The position numbers were made by a program, and so were the translations under genes. This document shows, in pieces, positions 51,917 to 61,149 of a stretch of DNA of 64,000 bases. How positions within the stretch are numbered: position 1 is the first letter of the stretch; every line of letters begins with the position of its first letter. The stretch spans positions 51,950-115,949 of the forward strand of contig NZ_VCKX01000004.1 of assembly GCF_005889725.1 (NCBI RefSeq), written 5' to 3'. The notes beneath the pieces were generated by a model. That model saw only the letters and a list, made by a program, of their open reading frames with translations, did not search any database and was not told the DNA's origin. The stretch comes from Nonomuraea zeae (GTDB lineage Bacteria; Actinomycetota; Actinomycetes; Streptosporangiales; Streptosporangiaceae).

Positions 51917-53208
51917 GTGGCGTGTCCTTGGATCGGGAGCGCCGCCCGTACGGTGAACCCGCCTCGGGGCTTCGGGCCTGCGGTGAACGTGCCGCCGAAC
52001 AGTTTGACGCGCTCGCGCATGCCTCGCAGCCCGTTACCTGCGCCGGTGTTACTTGCGCCGGCGTCCCCGGTCCGGGCGCGGCCGTTGTCGCTGATCTCGA
52101 TGCCGATCTCCGCGTCGTGGTAGGTGAGGACGACGCTGGCGGCGGCGCCCGTTCCGGCGTGTTTCATGGTGTTGGTCAAGGCTTCCTGCACGATGCGGTA
52201 GGCCGACAGGTCCATGGTGGCGGGCAGGGTCACGGGGGAGCCCTCGACGCGCAGCCGTACCGGCGTGCCTGCCCTGTTGACCTGCGTGAGCAGGGCGGGC
52301 AGGTGCGCCAGGCCGGGCTGCGGATGCCAGGCATCGTCCACCTCGCCGACCGCGGCGAGCACGTGTCGCATGTCGGCGAGGGAGTCACGGCCGGTGGTGA
52401 CGATCGTCTCCAGCGCGGTCCGGGTATCGGCCGGGGTGTTGTCGAGCGCGGCGGCGCCGCCTTGGGCCTGGATCACCATGAGGGACAGGCCGTGGGCCAC
52501 GACGTCGTGCAGTTCGCGGCTGATCCGGGCGCGTTCGGCGGCTACCGCGAGCGCGGCCTGCTGGTCGCGTTCGCGTTCGAGGTCTCGGGCGTGTGCGTGC
52601 AGCTCGTCGAGGTAGGCGCGGCGACTGCGGGCGCCGGAGCCGATGGCCCAGGAGGCGACCAGGGCCGAGCCGAGTACGGACAGGCCGCTCCAGGCATCGG
52701 CCGAGGCCTGGCGATGGACCCTCATGACCTCTTTCGGGCCGGATGGGGTGCCAAGGCCGGGGCCCATGGAAAGTACCTCGGATGGGCCGGGCATCGGGCG
52801 CTCGCCGTACAGGCTCCATCCGGCGGCCACAAGCAACAGGCAAGTCAGGGCCGCCAGCGAGGTGACCCACGCGTAACGGGAGGCCACCGTGTAGAGCAGA
52901 ACCAGCACGCTCAGATCGATGATCATGAGAGGTGCGGCCTGCGCCACGTGCACCCCGGCGGACAGCACGCAGACGGCGAGCATCGGCAGCGGCCAGCGCC
53001 TGCGCAGCACGACGCCGCCGGCGGCGAGCGCCGTCGCCGCCCACCACAGGGCGAGTTGTCCGTCCTGTCCAGCGGCGACGGGGGTACCCGCCGTGTTGCC
53101 CACGATCGCGTTCGGGGCGTTGACCAGCACGCAGATCGCGAGCAGCACCGCGGCCGGCGCCGCGTCCTGCAGCATCGGTAAGCGTGACCACGCGCGAAGA
53201 GGCGTCAT
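51913..53208 (-). CDS. NarL-type sensor histidine kinase
   Basis: The 431-residue protein has about five or six membrane helices in the first 175 residues, a HisKA_3 dimerisation helix (ERARISRELHDVVAHGLSLM, phospho-His in SRELHDVVAHG) and a HATPase_c domain (QEALTNTMKHAG, ISDNGRA, NGLRGMRER). The ATG is preceded by AGGAC. Short loops between helices suggest membrane-stress sensing. It forms a coupled pair with the response regulator. Confidence 0.92.
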   Translation of the reverse strand: MTPLRAWSRLPMLQDAAPAAVLLAICVLVNAPNAIVGNTAGTPVAAGQDGQLALWWAATALAAGGVVLRRRWPLPMLAVCVLSAGVHVAQAAPLMIIDLSVLVLLYTVASRYAWVTSLAALTCLLLVAAGWSLYGERPMPGPSEVLSMGPGLGTPSGPKEVMRVHRQASADAWSGLSVLGSALVASWAIGSGARSRRAYLDELHAHARDLERERDQQAALAVAAERARISRELHDVVAHGLSLMVIQAQGGAAALDNTPADTRTALETIVTTGRDSLADMRHVLAAVGEVDDAWHPQPGLAHLPALLTQVNRAGTPVRLRVEGSPVTLPATMDLSAYRIVQEALTNTMKHAGTGAAASVVLTYHDAEIGIEISDNGRARTGDAGASNTGAGNGLRGMRERVKLFGGTFTAGPKPRGGFTVRAALPIQGHAT

Positions 53209-53354
53209 AGTCCTGTGAGCTTATGGTCAGGACCGATGCGCCCGCGTCTGCCGCAAGTCTGATCCGGCGACGCCCGTATACGTCTCAAGACAGATGCCCA
53301 CGTGTGGCTGAGGGCGGACGCGGGTGCACGATCGCCGCCACCAAGGTGGGCCAC

Positions 53355-54923
53355 ATGACTGAACATGGACTTCTGACCGGCCGCGCGGTTGCCGCCGCAG
53401 CCGCGAGTGCCGTCACCTTGACCGCGCTGATCGCGGGCTCGCCCGCCGCGACGGCTGACAGCGGGCAGGCGCTGGCCTCGGTCACGTGGCGGTCGTGTCC
53501 CGCCTATTCCGGCGAGGTGATCCGTAGCCTTGCCGTCACTGATGAGCAACGGCGGACGTTCCGTGCGCTGCTGGGCCGGATGGAGTGCGGAACCGTCAGC
53601 GTTCCGCTGGACTACCGCAAACCAGGCGGACGGCAGATCACCATCGCGATCACCCGGGTCAAGGCCATCGACCGCAAGCACCGGCTGGGCAGCCTGGCGC
53701 TCAACCCGGGCGGGCCAGGCGCCTCCGGTTACCTGTTCCCGCTCCAGATCGCCTCGATGAACCAGACGAACGCCAAGCTCAACGACCGCTACGACCTGAT
53801 CGGCTTCGACCCCCGCGGGGTCGGTTACAGCACCAAGGTCGACTGCCCGGCCCCCCAGGGCCAGGGCGTGCCGCCCCAGCCGGGGCCGCTGCCCGAGGAG
53901 ACGGCCAAGCTCGTCCACGAGTCCGGGGTCGCGGCGAACAAGGCGTGCGGGGATTTCGATCCCGCCTTCCTCGGCCAGCTCACCACCCAGAACGCGGCCC
54001 GTGACCTTGATCGGGTGCGGGTCGCGCTGGGCGAGCGCAAGCTCAGCTTCCTGGGCATCTCCTGGGGTACCTGGCTGGGCGCGGTCTACCGCAGCACGTT
54101 CCCGGGCAGCGTCGGACGCATGTTCCTGGACAGCGTGGCGCCGGTGCACTTCCGGCTCGACGACTTCGAGGACGGCCACGCGGCGGGCACCGAGCGTCAC
54201 TTCCCGCGGATGGCGGCCTGGATCGCGGAGCGCAACGGGACCTACGGCCTCGGCAGCACCGCGAAGCAGGTGCGGGCCACGGTGCTGGCGCTCGGCCGCG
54301 CCTATGACGAGCAGCCGAGGCGCTACAGCGACTGGGAGATGGTGGCCGATGGTGCCACGGTCGCCATGCTGGCCATCCAGAGCGCACCGGACTGGCCGCA
54401 GGTCGCCCAGGCGTTCAAGGAGATGCGGGACGAGAGTGACACCGCGCCGCCGGCCTTGAGGGGACTTCTCGGGCAGGGCACTCTGCAGCGCCCGCCGGCC
54501 GGCGCGCCGGAGCGGTTCAACGCGACCGCAGGCCAGGCCGTCTTCTGCAACGAGGACCCCAGCCGGCTCAACTTCTCCGACGCCTGGGCCACCTACCAGC
54601 GGCGACTTGAGCGCAACCCGGTCACCGGGCGGGCCAGTAGGTTCTCCGCCCAATGCGCGGGCTGGCCGCTGCCGGTGCAGAAGATCAAGGTGCAGCGCGG
54701 CGGCGGGTCGCTGGTGCTGGCCGGACACCGCTACGAAGCCGTCTCCCTGTATGAGTGGACCAAGCAGATGCACGCCGCCGTCGGCGGCACGGTCTTCACC
54801 GTCGCCGACGACGTGCACGGGTCCGTCCTGCGCGTGCCGGACTGCGCCGCCGAGCTCGTGTCGTACTTCACCACGGGCCGCATCGACCGCGGCTGCGACG
54901 GCACCGCCGTACCCGCGAAGTAG
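53355..54923 (+). CDS. Secreted alpha/beta hydrolase, tripeptidyl aminopeptidase-like
   Basis: The 522-residue protein has a signal peptide (VAAAAASAVTLTALIAG, cut near ATA at about 34). The nucleophile elbow is GISWGTW with Ser236, and the LNPGGPGASGYLF oxyanion motif and FDPRGVGYST are present. The C-terminal TAP-like domain supplies the His (DDVHGSVL). It resembles Streptomyces SlpD/Tap peptidases. AAGGTGGG precedes the ATG. It is divergent from the sensor kinase with 146 bases between, and is the first gene of the export locus. Confidence 0.85.
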   Translation: MTEHGLLTGRAVAAAAASAVTLTALIAGSPAATADSGQALASVTWRSCPAYSGEVIRSLAVTDEQRRTFRALLGRMECGTVSVPLDYRKPGGRQITIAITRVKAIDRKHRLGSLALNPGGPGASGYLFPLQIASMNQTNAKLNDRYDLIGFDPRGVGYSTKVDCPAPQGQGVPPQPGPLPEETAKLVHESGVAANKACGDFDPAFLGQLTTQNAARDLDRVRVALGERKLSFLGISWGTWLGAVYRSTFPGSVGRMFLDSVAPVHFRLDDFEDGHAAGTERHFPRMAAWIAERNGTYGLGSTAKQVRATVLALGRAYDEQPRRYSDWEMVADGATVAMLAIQSAPDWPQVAQAFKEMRDESDTAPPALRGLLGQGTLQRPPAGAPERFNATAGQAVFCNEDPSRLNFSDAWATYQRRLERNPVTGRASRFSAQCAGWPLPVQKIKVQRGGGSLVLAGHRYEAVSLYEWTKQMHAAVGGTVFTVADDVHGSVLRVPDCAAELVSYFTTGRIDRGCDGTAVPAK

Positions 54924-55016
54924 CCGACGCCGTCCTCACCCGGTAGCCGGGACGGCCACCGCACGCGCCGTCTCGGCGACCGGGCCAATACTCACCCGCA
55001 CACGATGGAGAACGAC

Positions 55017-55613
55017 ATGGGAAGCACTCTCGGCCAGAGCGTGGCCAGGCGGAAGCGCTCACGTAGAAGCACCGCGCGGGCCATCGCACCGGTTCTCGCC
55101 CTGGCCGCCGTCGCTCTGACCGGCGTGGCCTGCGGGGACAGCCAGGACCCCGGCAGGACGGTGGCATCTCTGGCGCCGCAGGCCGGTGCGGCGTCCGCCG
55201 CCGCTTCGCAGGGCGGTTCCAAGGCCGATCCGGTGGCCTTCGCCCAGTGCGTCCGCGAGAACGGCGTGCCGGACTTCAAGGATCCGGAGCCGGGCAAGGG
55301 CATGGGAGAGGGGATCGATCTCAACTCCCCGGCGTTCAAGAAGGCCGCCGAGGCCTGCAAGGAGCTCATGCCCGCCCCGCCCCCGCAGAACGACCCCAAC
55401 GCGACGTGGTCCACGGCGGACAAGCTCAAGTACGCCGCGTGCATGCGTGACAACGGCGTGCCGTCGTTCCCCGACCCTGACGCGGGTGGCGGTTTCAAGC
55501 TCAACGACGACCCAAACACGCCGCAGTTCAAGAAGGCCGAGGAATCCTGTAAGCACTACCAGCCGCAGAGCATCCGGAACATGACCCCCGGCAAGAACGG
55601 CGGCGGCAGTTGA
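55017..55613 (+). CDS. Secreted small protein of the efflux operon
   Basis: The 198-residue protein has a basic start, a hydrophobic core (APVLALAAVALTGVAC) and a possible weak lipobox. The mature part holds two similar segments, FAQCVRENGVPDFKDPEPG and YAACMRDNGVPSFPDPDAG. Each has a Cys and is followed by FKKAxExCK, so the protein is an internal duplication. Such proteins recur upstream of adaptor/ABC exporter genes in actinomycetes. GGAG lies before the ATG at 55017. It is coupled to the adaptor gene. Confidence 0.75.
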   Translation: MGSTLGQSVARRKRSRRSTARAIAPVLALAAVALTGVACGDSQDPGRTVASLAPQAGAASAAASQGGSKADPVAFAQCVRENGVPDFKDPEPGKGMGEGIDLNSPAFKKAAEACKELMPAPPPQNDPNATWSTADKLKYAACMRDNGVPSFPDPDAGGGFKLNDDPNTPQFKKAEESCKHYQPQSIRNMTPGKNGGGS

Positions 55614-56686
55614 GTGCGATGCGCTGGGTGGCCGCGCTGGTGGTGGCCGGCGCACTGGTGGTCGGGGGTGGCTGGGTCCTGCGCGCCGACCCGTTCGCCG
55701 CGCCCACTGCGAGCACCACCGCCCAGAGCCCGGCCAGGACCGGGCTGGCACAGGTGACCAAGGGCACATTGTCGGCCCGTACCCTGCAAAACGGCACGCT
55801 CGGCTACGCGGGCAACCACCAGATTGTCAACAAGGCCGCCGGTACGGTGACCAAGCTGCCCGCCGTGGGCCAGGTCGTCACCGCGGGCAAAGTGCTCTAC
55901 CGGGTGGACGGCAAGCCCGTGGTGCTGCTCCACGGTGCGGTTCCCATCTACCGGTCGCTGTCGTGGGGCGCCGACGGCGCCGACGTTCAGCAGCTGAACG
56001 CCGCGCTGGTGACGCTCGGCCACGCCACCAAGGACCAGCTCGACCCCGAATCCGACTACTTCGGCAGGGCCACCTACAACGCTCTTCGGGAACTGCAGGA
56101 CAGGGCCGGGCTGGAAGAGTCGGGGAACCTTGCACTCGGCCAGGCGGTGTTCGTGCCGGCCAAGACGATCCGGGTGCTGAAGGTGAACGCGGTCAGCGGC
56201 GCGCAGACGGCGGCCGGGACCGTGGTGCTTGAGGCATCCTCGACGGCCCGGCAGGTTACCGTCGAGCTGAACGCCGGCCGGCAGAGCCAGGTGGCCGTCG
56301 GCGACAAGGTGATCATCACGCTGCCCGACGGCAAGACAGTGCCGGGCCTGGTCTCCGAGGTCGGCAAGGTCGCCACCACCTCCGACAGCGGGACCACGAT
56401 CGAGGTGAAGATCCGGCCGACCAGGCCGAAGCAGACCGGCAGCCTGGATAAGGCGCCGGTACAGGTCTCGATCGTCACCGGCACCGCCGAGGACGTGCTG
56501 TCGGTGCCGGTGAATTCGCTGCTCGCGCTGGCCGGTGGCGGCTACGCGGTCGAGGTCGTGGACGCCGGTGGCGAGCATCGGCTGGTGGGTGTGACGACGG
56601 GGCTGTTCGACGACAGCGAGGGCAGGGTCGAGGTCACCGGCGACGGCCTGGCCGAAGGTCAGCGCATCGTGGTGCCTGCGTCATGA
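55610..56686 (+). CDS. Efflux adaptor (HlyD/MacA-like) with peptidoglycan-binding domain
   Basis: The protein of about 358 residues has an N-terminal anchor helix, a split lipoyl/barrel region ([33 protein letters not shown]), a PG_binding_1 domain ([15 protein letters not shown]...[13 protein letters not shown]) and a beta-barrel C-terminal part. It links the MacB-type permease to the cell wall. The TTG at 55610 overlaps the previous stop; an ATG at 55619 is equally possible. The 3' end overlaps the ATPase gene (ATGA). Confidence 0.85.
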   Translation: MSAMRWVAALVVAGALVVGGGWVLRADPFAAPTASTTAQSPARTGLAQVTKGTLSARTLQNGTLGYAGNHQIVNKAAGTVTKLPAVGQVVTAGKVLYRVDGKPVVLLHGAVPIYRSLSWGADGADVQQLNAALVTLGHATKDQLDPESDYFGRATYNALRELQDRAGLEESGNLALGQAVFVPAKTIRVLKVNAVSGAQTAAGTVVLEASSTARQVTVELNAGRQSQVAVGDKVIITLPDGKTVPGLVSEVGKVATTSDSGTTIEVKIRPTRPKQTGSLDKAPVQVSIVTGTAEDVLSVPVNSLLALAGGGYAVEVVDAGGEHRLVGVTTGLFDDSEGRVEVTGDGLAEGQRIVVPAS

Positions 56687-57366
56687 GGAGTGTTCTGGAA
56701 CTGGACCGGGTGAGCAAGGTCTATCCTGGCGCGACACCGGTGGTGGCGCTGCAGGAGGTCAGCTTCACCGTCGAGGCCGGCGAACTGGTCGGCGTCGTGG
56801 GGCCGTCCGGGTCGGGCAAATCGACGCTGCTGCAGGTCATGGGTACGCTGGATCGGCCCACCTCGGGCACGGTACGCATCGTCGGCGACGACGTGGCGAG
56901 CATGTCCGACCGGGCCTTGGCCAGGCTGCGGGCGATGCGGATCGGGTTCGTCTTCCAGCAGTTCTTCCTGGCCCAGCACGCCACGGCTGTGGAGAACGTG
57001 GCCGACGGCATGCTGTACACCGGTGTCAGATATCGCGCCAGGCTGCAGGCGGCGTCCGAGGCATTGGAGCGGGTCGGGCTGGGGCATCGCCTGGACCACC
57101 GTCCCCCCCAGTTGTCGGGCGGTGAGCGGCAGCGGGTCGCGATCGCCCGCGCGCTGGTCGGCAACCCGGCGATCGTGCTGGCCGACGAGCCCACCGGTAA
57201 CCTCGACAGCGTCTCGGGAACCGCGATCTTCACCCTGCTGAAGGAACTCAACGCCGAAGGCGCCACCATCATCATGATCACGCATGACCGGGAGCTGGCC
57301 GCGAGGCTGCCGCGCCGCATCGAGATGCTGGACGGGCACCTCGTCGCCGATGGGCGGGAGCCGTGA
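56683..57366 (+). CDS. ABC transporter ATP-binding protein, MacB type
   Basis: The 227-residue ATPase has Walker [11 protein letters not shown]-loop [10 protein letters not shown], signature LSGGERQR, Walker [13 protein letters not shown] and H-switch ITHD. Both ends overlap neighbours by four bases. It energises the adjacent FtsX-type permease. Confidence 0.92.
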   Translation: MRSVLELDRVSKVYPGATPVVALQEVSFTVEAGELVGVVGPSGSGKSTLLQVMGTLDRPTSGTVRIVGDDVASMSDRALARLRAMRIGFVFQQFFLAQHATAVENVADGMLYTGVRYRARLQAASEALERVGLGHRLDHRPPQLSGGERQRVAIARALVGNPAIVLADEPTGNLDSVSGTAIFTLLKELNAEGATIIMITHDRELAARLPRRIEMLDGHLVADGREP

Positions 57367-58538
57367 TGTATCCGGCCGACCTGGCGCGGGTGGCCAGCCT
57401 GGGACTGCGGACCCGGCGGATGCGGGCGGCCCTGTCGGCGCTCGGCATCGCCATCGGCGTCGCGGCGATGGTGGCCGTGCTGGGCTTGTCGGCCTCCTCC
57501 CAGGCCGGGTTGCTGGCCGAGATCGACAAGCTGGGCACCAACCTGCTCACCATCACCCCCGGCCAGACCATGGGCGGCGACAATGCGAAGCTGCCCGGCG
57601 ACGCGCCGGGGATGATCGCCAGAATCGGCCCGGTCGAGAAGGTCGAACACACCGGCAAAACCACGGCCAACGCCTTCCGCAACCCCTACATCCCCGCCTT
57701 CAACACCAACTCGCTGAGCGTCAACGCGGCCAGCCTGGACCTGCCCGGCGCGGTGCGCACCAGCCTGGCTCAAGGCGCCTATCTCAACGCCGCCACCGCC
57801 CGGCAACCGGTCGCCGTCCTCGGCGCCGACGCTGCCCGGCGTCTCGGCATCGCGAAGATCCACCAGGGGATGCGCATCTGGGTCGGCGGGCAATGGTTCT
57901 ACGTCGCCGGGATCCTCAACCCGGCGAAGCTGACGCCGGAGATCGACTCCGCGGTACTGGTCGGCTATCCGGCCGCCGAAAAATACCTGCGCTTCGACGG
58001 CCATCCGACCACGATCTACGTGCGGGCGGCCACCGAACACGTGCCCAGCGTGCGGAAGGTACTGGCCGCCACCACCAACCCGCGCAATCCCGGCGAGGTC
58101 AACGTCAGCCAGCCCTCCGCCGCCCTGGTGGCCCGCGCGGCCGCCCAATCCGCGCTAAACGGACTGTTCCTGGGCCTGGGCGCGGTCGCACTGCTCGTCG
58201 GCGGCATCGGCGTCGCCAACACCATGGTCATCTCGGTCCTGGAACGCCGCTCCGAGATCGGCCTGCGCCGCTCCCTCGGAGCGACCAGAGCAGACATTCG
58301 CCTGCAGTTCCTGTCGGAGGCGATCCTGCTGGGCGCGCTCGGCGGCCTCGCCGGCGTGGCCCTCGGCGCCCTGGCCACCACCATCTACACCCACATCAAC
58401 AACTGGGCCACCGTGATACCCCCGCTGGCCTGGGCCGGCGGGCTGGGCGCGGCCGTCGCCATCGGCGCAACCGCCGGGCTGCTGCCCGCCATCCGCGCGG
58501 CCCGCATGCAACCCACCGAGGCGCTGCGAACCGTCTGA
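57363..58538 (+). CDS. ABC transporter permease, MacB type
   Basis: The 390-residue protein has an N-terminal helix ([19 protein letters not shown]), a MacB periplasmic core and a three-helix FtsX domain at the end ([34 protein letters not shown]). It fits a MacB half-transporter that dimerises. It starts at a GTG at 57363 or an ATG at 57366, both overlapping the ATPase stop. A strong hairpin follows, closing the operon. The cargo is unknown; peptides or envelope-stress molecules are likely from the family. Confidence 0.9.
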   Translation: MMYPADLARVASLGLRTRRMRAALSALGIAIGVAAMVAVLGLSASSQAGLLAEIDKLGTNLLTITPGQTMGGDNAKLPGDAPGMIARIGPVEKVEHTGKTTANAFRNPYIPAFNTNSLSVNAASLDLPGAVRTSLAQGAYLNAATARQPVAVLGADAARRLGIAKIHQGMRIWVGGQWFYVAGILNPAKLTPEIDSAVLVGYPAAEKYLRFDGHPTTIYVRAATEHVPSVRKVLAATTNPRNPGEVNVSQPSAALVARAAAQSALNGLFLGLGAVALLVGGIGVANTMVISVLERRSEIGLRRSLGATRADIRLQFLSEAILLGALGGLAGVALGALATTIYTHINNWATVIPPLAWAGGLGAAVAIGATAGLLPAIRAARMQPTEALRTV

Positions 58539-58539
58539 C

Positions 58540-58578
58540 AAGCCCGGCTCGACGGGGCAAACCCGTCGCGCCGGGCTT
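58540..58578 (+). terminator. Strong terminator of the efflux operon
   Basis: AAGCCCGGC (58540-58548) pairs with GCCGGGCTT (58570-58578). An inner GACGGG (58551-58556) pairs with CCCGTC (58562-58567). The long bipartite hairpin begins one base after the permease stop. Confidence 0.75.
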
Positions 58579-59418
58579 CAGGATGCCGGGCGGTCCGTTG
58601 ATCGGATACTCACGACACTCGCCCGCCCGCCACGCCCGCCTCCGCGCGAGCGCACCCCTGTGACCACCGCAGCACGTGGGCACGAGGGGTGCCCCGCGTC
58701 CGGCGCAGGCCACTCCCGTGAGATCACCTGCCTGCGCTTTCCCCCTCGACCGCGAACCCGGCCCCTTGGTCCTGGCCCCACCCCATGCGTCACAGGGCGC
58801 TGAGCGCCTCCTGACAGGCCTTTCTGCATCCGTCAGCTGGGCCTGCGGCACCCCTATGGAGCCGCTGCTGACCATCGCCACGGACGAGTGGGACGCCAGC
58901 CGGATCCCATACGAGAACCAAGCCGCCGCATCGTCCACCGGCTACGGCCACCCCGACCCGAGTAACCCGGCCGCGGTCCAGATCGGCCGCGGCTACAACC
59001 AGCAGCTCTACCCCTGCCCGGCAGCGCCGAGCATCCGCACACCGAGCTGATGCAGGAGCCGGCCCAGGCAGCTGCGCGAACGCCCGACGCATCGTGACCA
59101 CGTTGCTGCGCGCCGGACTTACCCCGAACGTCCGGACCGAACCCGCTCTTGGCAGCGTCCCGCAACTGCACATCATGAGCTGCTGCGGCCATGCCTCTCG
59201 TTTGGGTCATGTGGCGCGATTCTTACCAACGGGTCCAATGCGGCCGCGACCATGTACGTGCTTGCGCTTTAAGGTTTCATGATCGTTTTGACGCTCGGCG
59301 GTAGCTGTCACTTCCCGGGATAGCCGTCACCTGAGCGCCGATCGGCAACCTGTCCATGGCCTAATTTGCAATACCTGTGTCATTGACGCCATCCACGTCA
59401 CTGACCAGGATGAATGTC
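58579..59418. other. 840 base gap with a possible SUKH-type remnant
   Basis: In the + frame near 58860-59040 the sequence reads TDEWDASRIPYENQAAAS, then PSNPAAVQIGRGYNQQLYPC. This resembles the end of SMI1/KNR4 (SUKH)-type proteins. No start or upstream domain is present. The rest, including the 350 bases before the GlxA-type gene, shows no gene. The AT-rich stretch at 59350-59385 may hold the promoter of that gene. Confidence 0.35.
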
Positions 59419-60384
59419 ATGCGGCGACGAGTGGTTGTGGTGATCTTCGAGGGGTTCCAGCTCCTTGATCTGGCCGGGCCAGTGGACGTGTTCGAGACCG
59501 CGAGCTTGTTCGCCCAGGAGGGCGGCTACCGGGTGGAGGTGGCCGCGGTGCGCGCCGGCGCCGTGGCGGCTCACGGCGGGATCGCGATCGACGCGGCAAT
59601 AGCCCTGCGCGAGGTCGAGGGGCCGGTCGACACGCTGCTGGTGCTGGGCGGCCTGAAGGTCCCGGACTGCGTGGATGATCGGGAGCTGGTTGGGCAGATC
59701 GCCCGGCTGGCGCGTGTGAGCCGCCGGGTCGCGTCGGTCTGCACCGGAGCCTTCCTGCTGGCCGAGGCCGGGCTGCTGAATGGCCGACGGGCGACCACGC
59801 ACTGGATGGCGGCCGCCGACCTCGGCCGCCGTTACCCGGCTACCACGGTGGACGCCAATCCGATCTACATCCGGGACGGGGAGGTCTGGACCTCGGCCGG
59901 AGTCACCGCTGGAATCGACCTCACGCTCGCGCTGGTAGCCGAGGACCACGGCCACGCGCTGGCCCGGAAAGTCGCCCGCGGGCTCGTGGTGTACCTGCAC
60001 CGGCCGGGCGGTCAAGACCAGTTCAGCACCCCAATGAGGGCCGGCACACCGCGCACCGAGCCGCTGCGCGAACTCCAAGCCTTCATCGACGCCCACCCCG
60101 CCGATGACCTGAGCGTGCCGGCACTGGCCCGGCGCGCAGGGATGAGCGAGCGCCACTTCTCGCGGATCTTCACCAACCAGACCGGAGTCTCTCCCGGCCG
60201 ATACGTCGAGCGCAGCCGCGCCGACGCCGCTCGCCGACTGCTGGAGAGCACCGGCCATCCGCTCGACCGCATCGCGAGCCAATCCGGGCTCGGTACGCCA
60301 GAAACCCTCTACCGCGTCTTCCGCCGACACTGGCGGACCTCACCCGGCGACTACCGCCGCCGGTTCCAGACACAGGAGAACTGA
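59419..60384 (+). CDS. GlxA-family transcriptional regulator
   Basis: The 321-residue protein has an N-terminal DJ-1/PfpI-like domain (VVVIFEGFQLLDLAGPVDVF, VCTGAFLLAEAGLL with the elbow Cys, RRATTHW) and a C-terminal AraC HTH (SVPALARRAGMSERHFSRIF, PLDRIASQSGLGTPETLYRV). The ATG at 59419 has AGGATGA upstream; an ATG at 59410 is also in frame. It is followed after two bases by a DJ-1/PfpI gene, its likely partner and target. Confidence 0.9.
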   Translation: MRRRVVVVIFEGFQLLDLAGPVDVFETASLFAQEGGYRVEVAAVRAGAVAAHGGIAIDAAIALREVEGPVDTLLVLGGLKVPDCVDDRELVGQIARLARVSRRVASVCTGAFLLAEAGLLNGRRATTHWMAAADLGRRYPATTVDANPIYIRDGEVWTSAGVTAGIDLTLALVAEDHGHALARKVARGLVVYLHRPGGQDQFSTPMRAGTPRTEPLRELQAFIDAHPADDLSVPALARRAGMSERHFSRIFTNQTGVSPGRYVERSRADAARRLLESTGHPLDRIASQSGLGTPETLYRVFRRHWRTSPGDYRRRFQTQEN

Positions 60385-60386
60385 CC

Positions 60387-61010
60387 ATGCACGTCGCCAT
60401 CCCTCTCTACCCCCGGTTCACCGCCCTGGACGCGGTCGGCCCCTACACCGTTCTAGCCTTCGCACCGGGCTGGACGGTCACCTTCGTGGCCGCCGTACCC
60501 GGCCCAGTCATCGACGACAAAGCCAGCCTCGCGATCACCGCTACCGCCTCCTTCGCCGACCTACCTCGGCCGGACATGATCCTGGTACCCGGAGGTCCCG
60601 GCACCCAAGCCGCCACGGGCGACCAGCAACTGTTGTCCTGGATCCGCGCCGCGCACGAGCACACCCGATGGACCACCTCGGTCTGCAGCGGCTCCTTCGT
60701 CCTCGGCGCGGCCGGTGTGCTGGCCGGTCGTAAAGCCACCAGCCACTGGGGCTGGGCCGAGCAGCTTCCCGCCGTCGGCGCCGAACACGTCAAGGAACGC
60801 GTCGTATTCGACGGCAAGATCGTGACAGCCGCTGGAATCTCCTCCGGCATCGACATGGCGCTGACCTTCCTCGCCGAGGCGCAGGATGAGGAGACGGCGC
60901 GGACCGTGCAGCTCGCGATCGAATACGACCCCCAACCGCCGTTCAACGCCGGCAACCCTCATACCGCCCCCGCCTTCCGGCGCGAGGCCGCACTGAACCT
61001 GATCTTCTGA
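60387..61010 (+). CDS. DJ-1/PfpI family protein, isonitrile hydratase-like
   Basis: The 207-residue protein has the DJ-1 fold: FTALDAVGPYTVL with a metal/active-site Asp, LVPGGPG, and VCSGSFVLGAAGVLAGRKAT with the nucleophile Cys in the elbow, then SHWGWAE. Related enzymes hydrate isonitriles or act as glyoxalases or amidases. The exact substrate is unknown. The gene follows the GlxA-type regulator in the same operon. Confidence 0.85.
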   Translation: MHVAIPLYPRFTALDAVGPYTVLAFAPGWTVTFVAAVPGPVIDDKASLAITATASFADLPRPDMILVPGGPGTQAATGDQQLLSWIRAAHEHTRWTTSVCSGSFVLGAAGVLAGRKATSHWGWAEQLPAVGAEHVKERVVFDGKIVTAAGISSGIDMALTFLAEAQDEETARTVQLAIEYDPQPPFNAGNPHTAPAFRREAALNLIF

Positions 61011-61149
61011 CCGCATAACGAGCAGCAGCTACCCGTTCCAGCAATACGCGTGCGGCCTCGAGCAAAGTGTTGGGGACATTGGTGAAGTCGGTATGTGTCC
61101 GGGGTAACCCTCATGTGTCAATCCCCTGGAATGGAATCGTGGAGACGGT

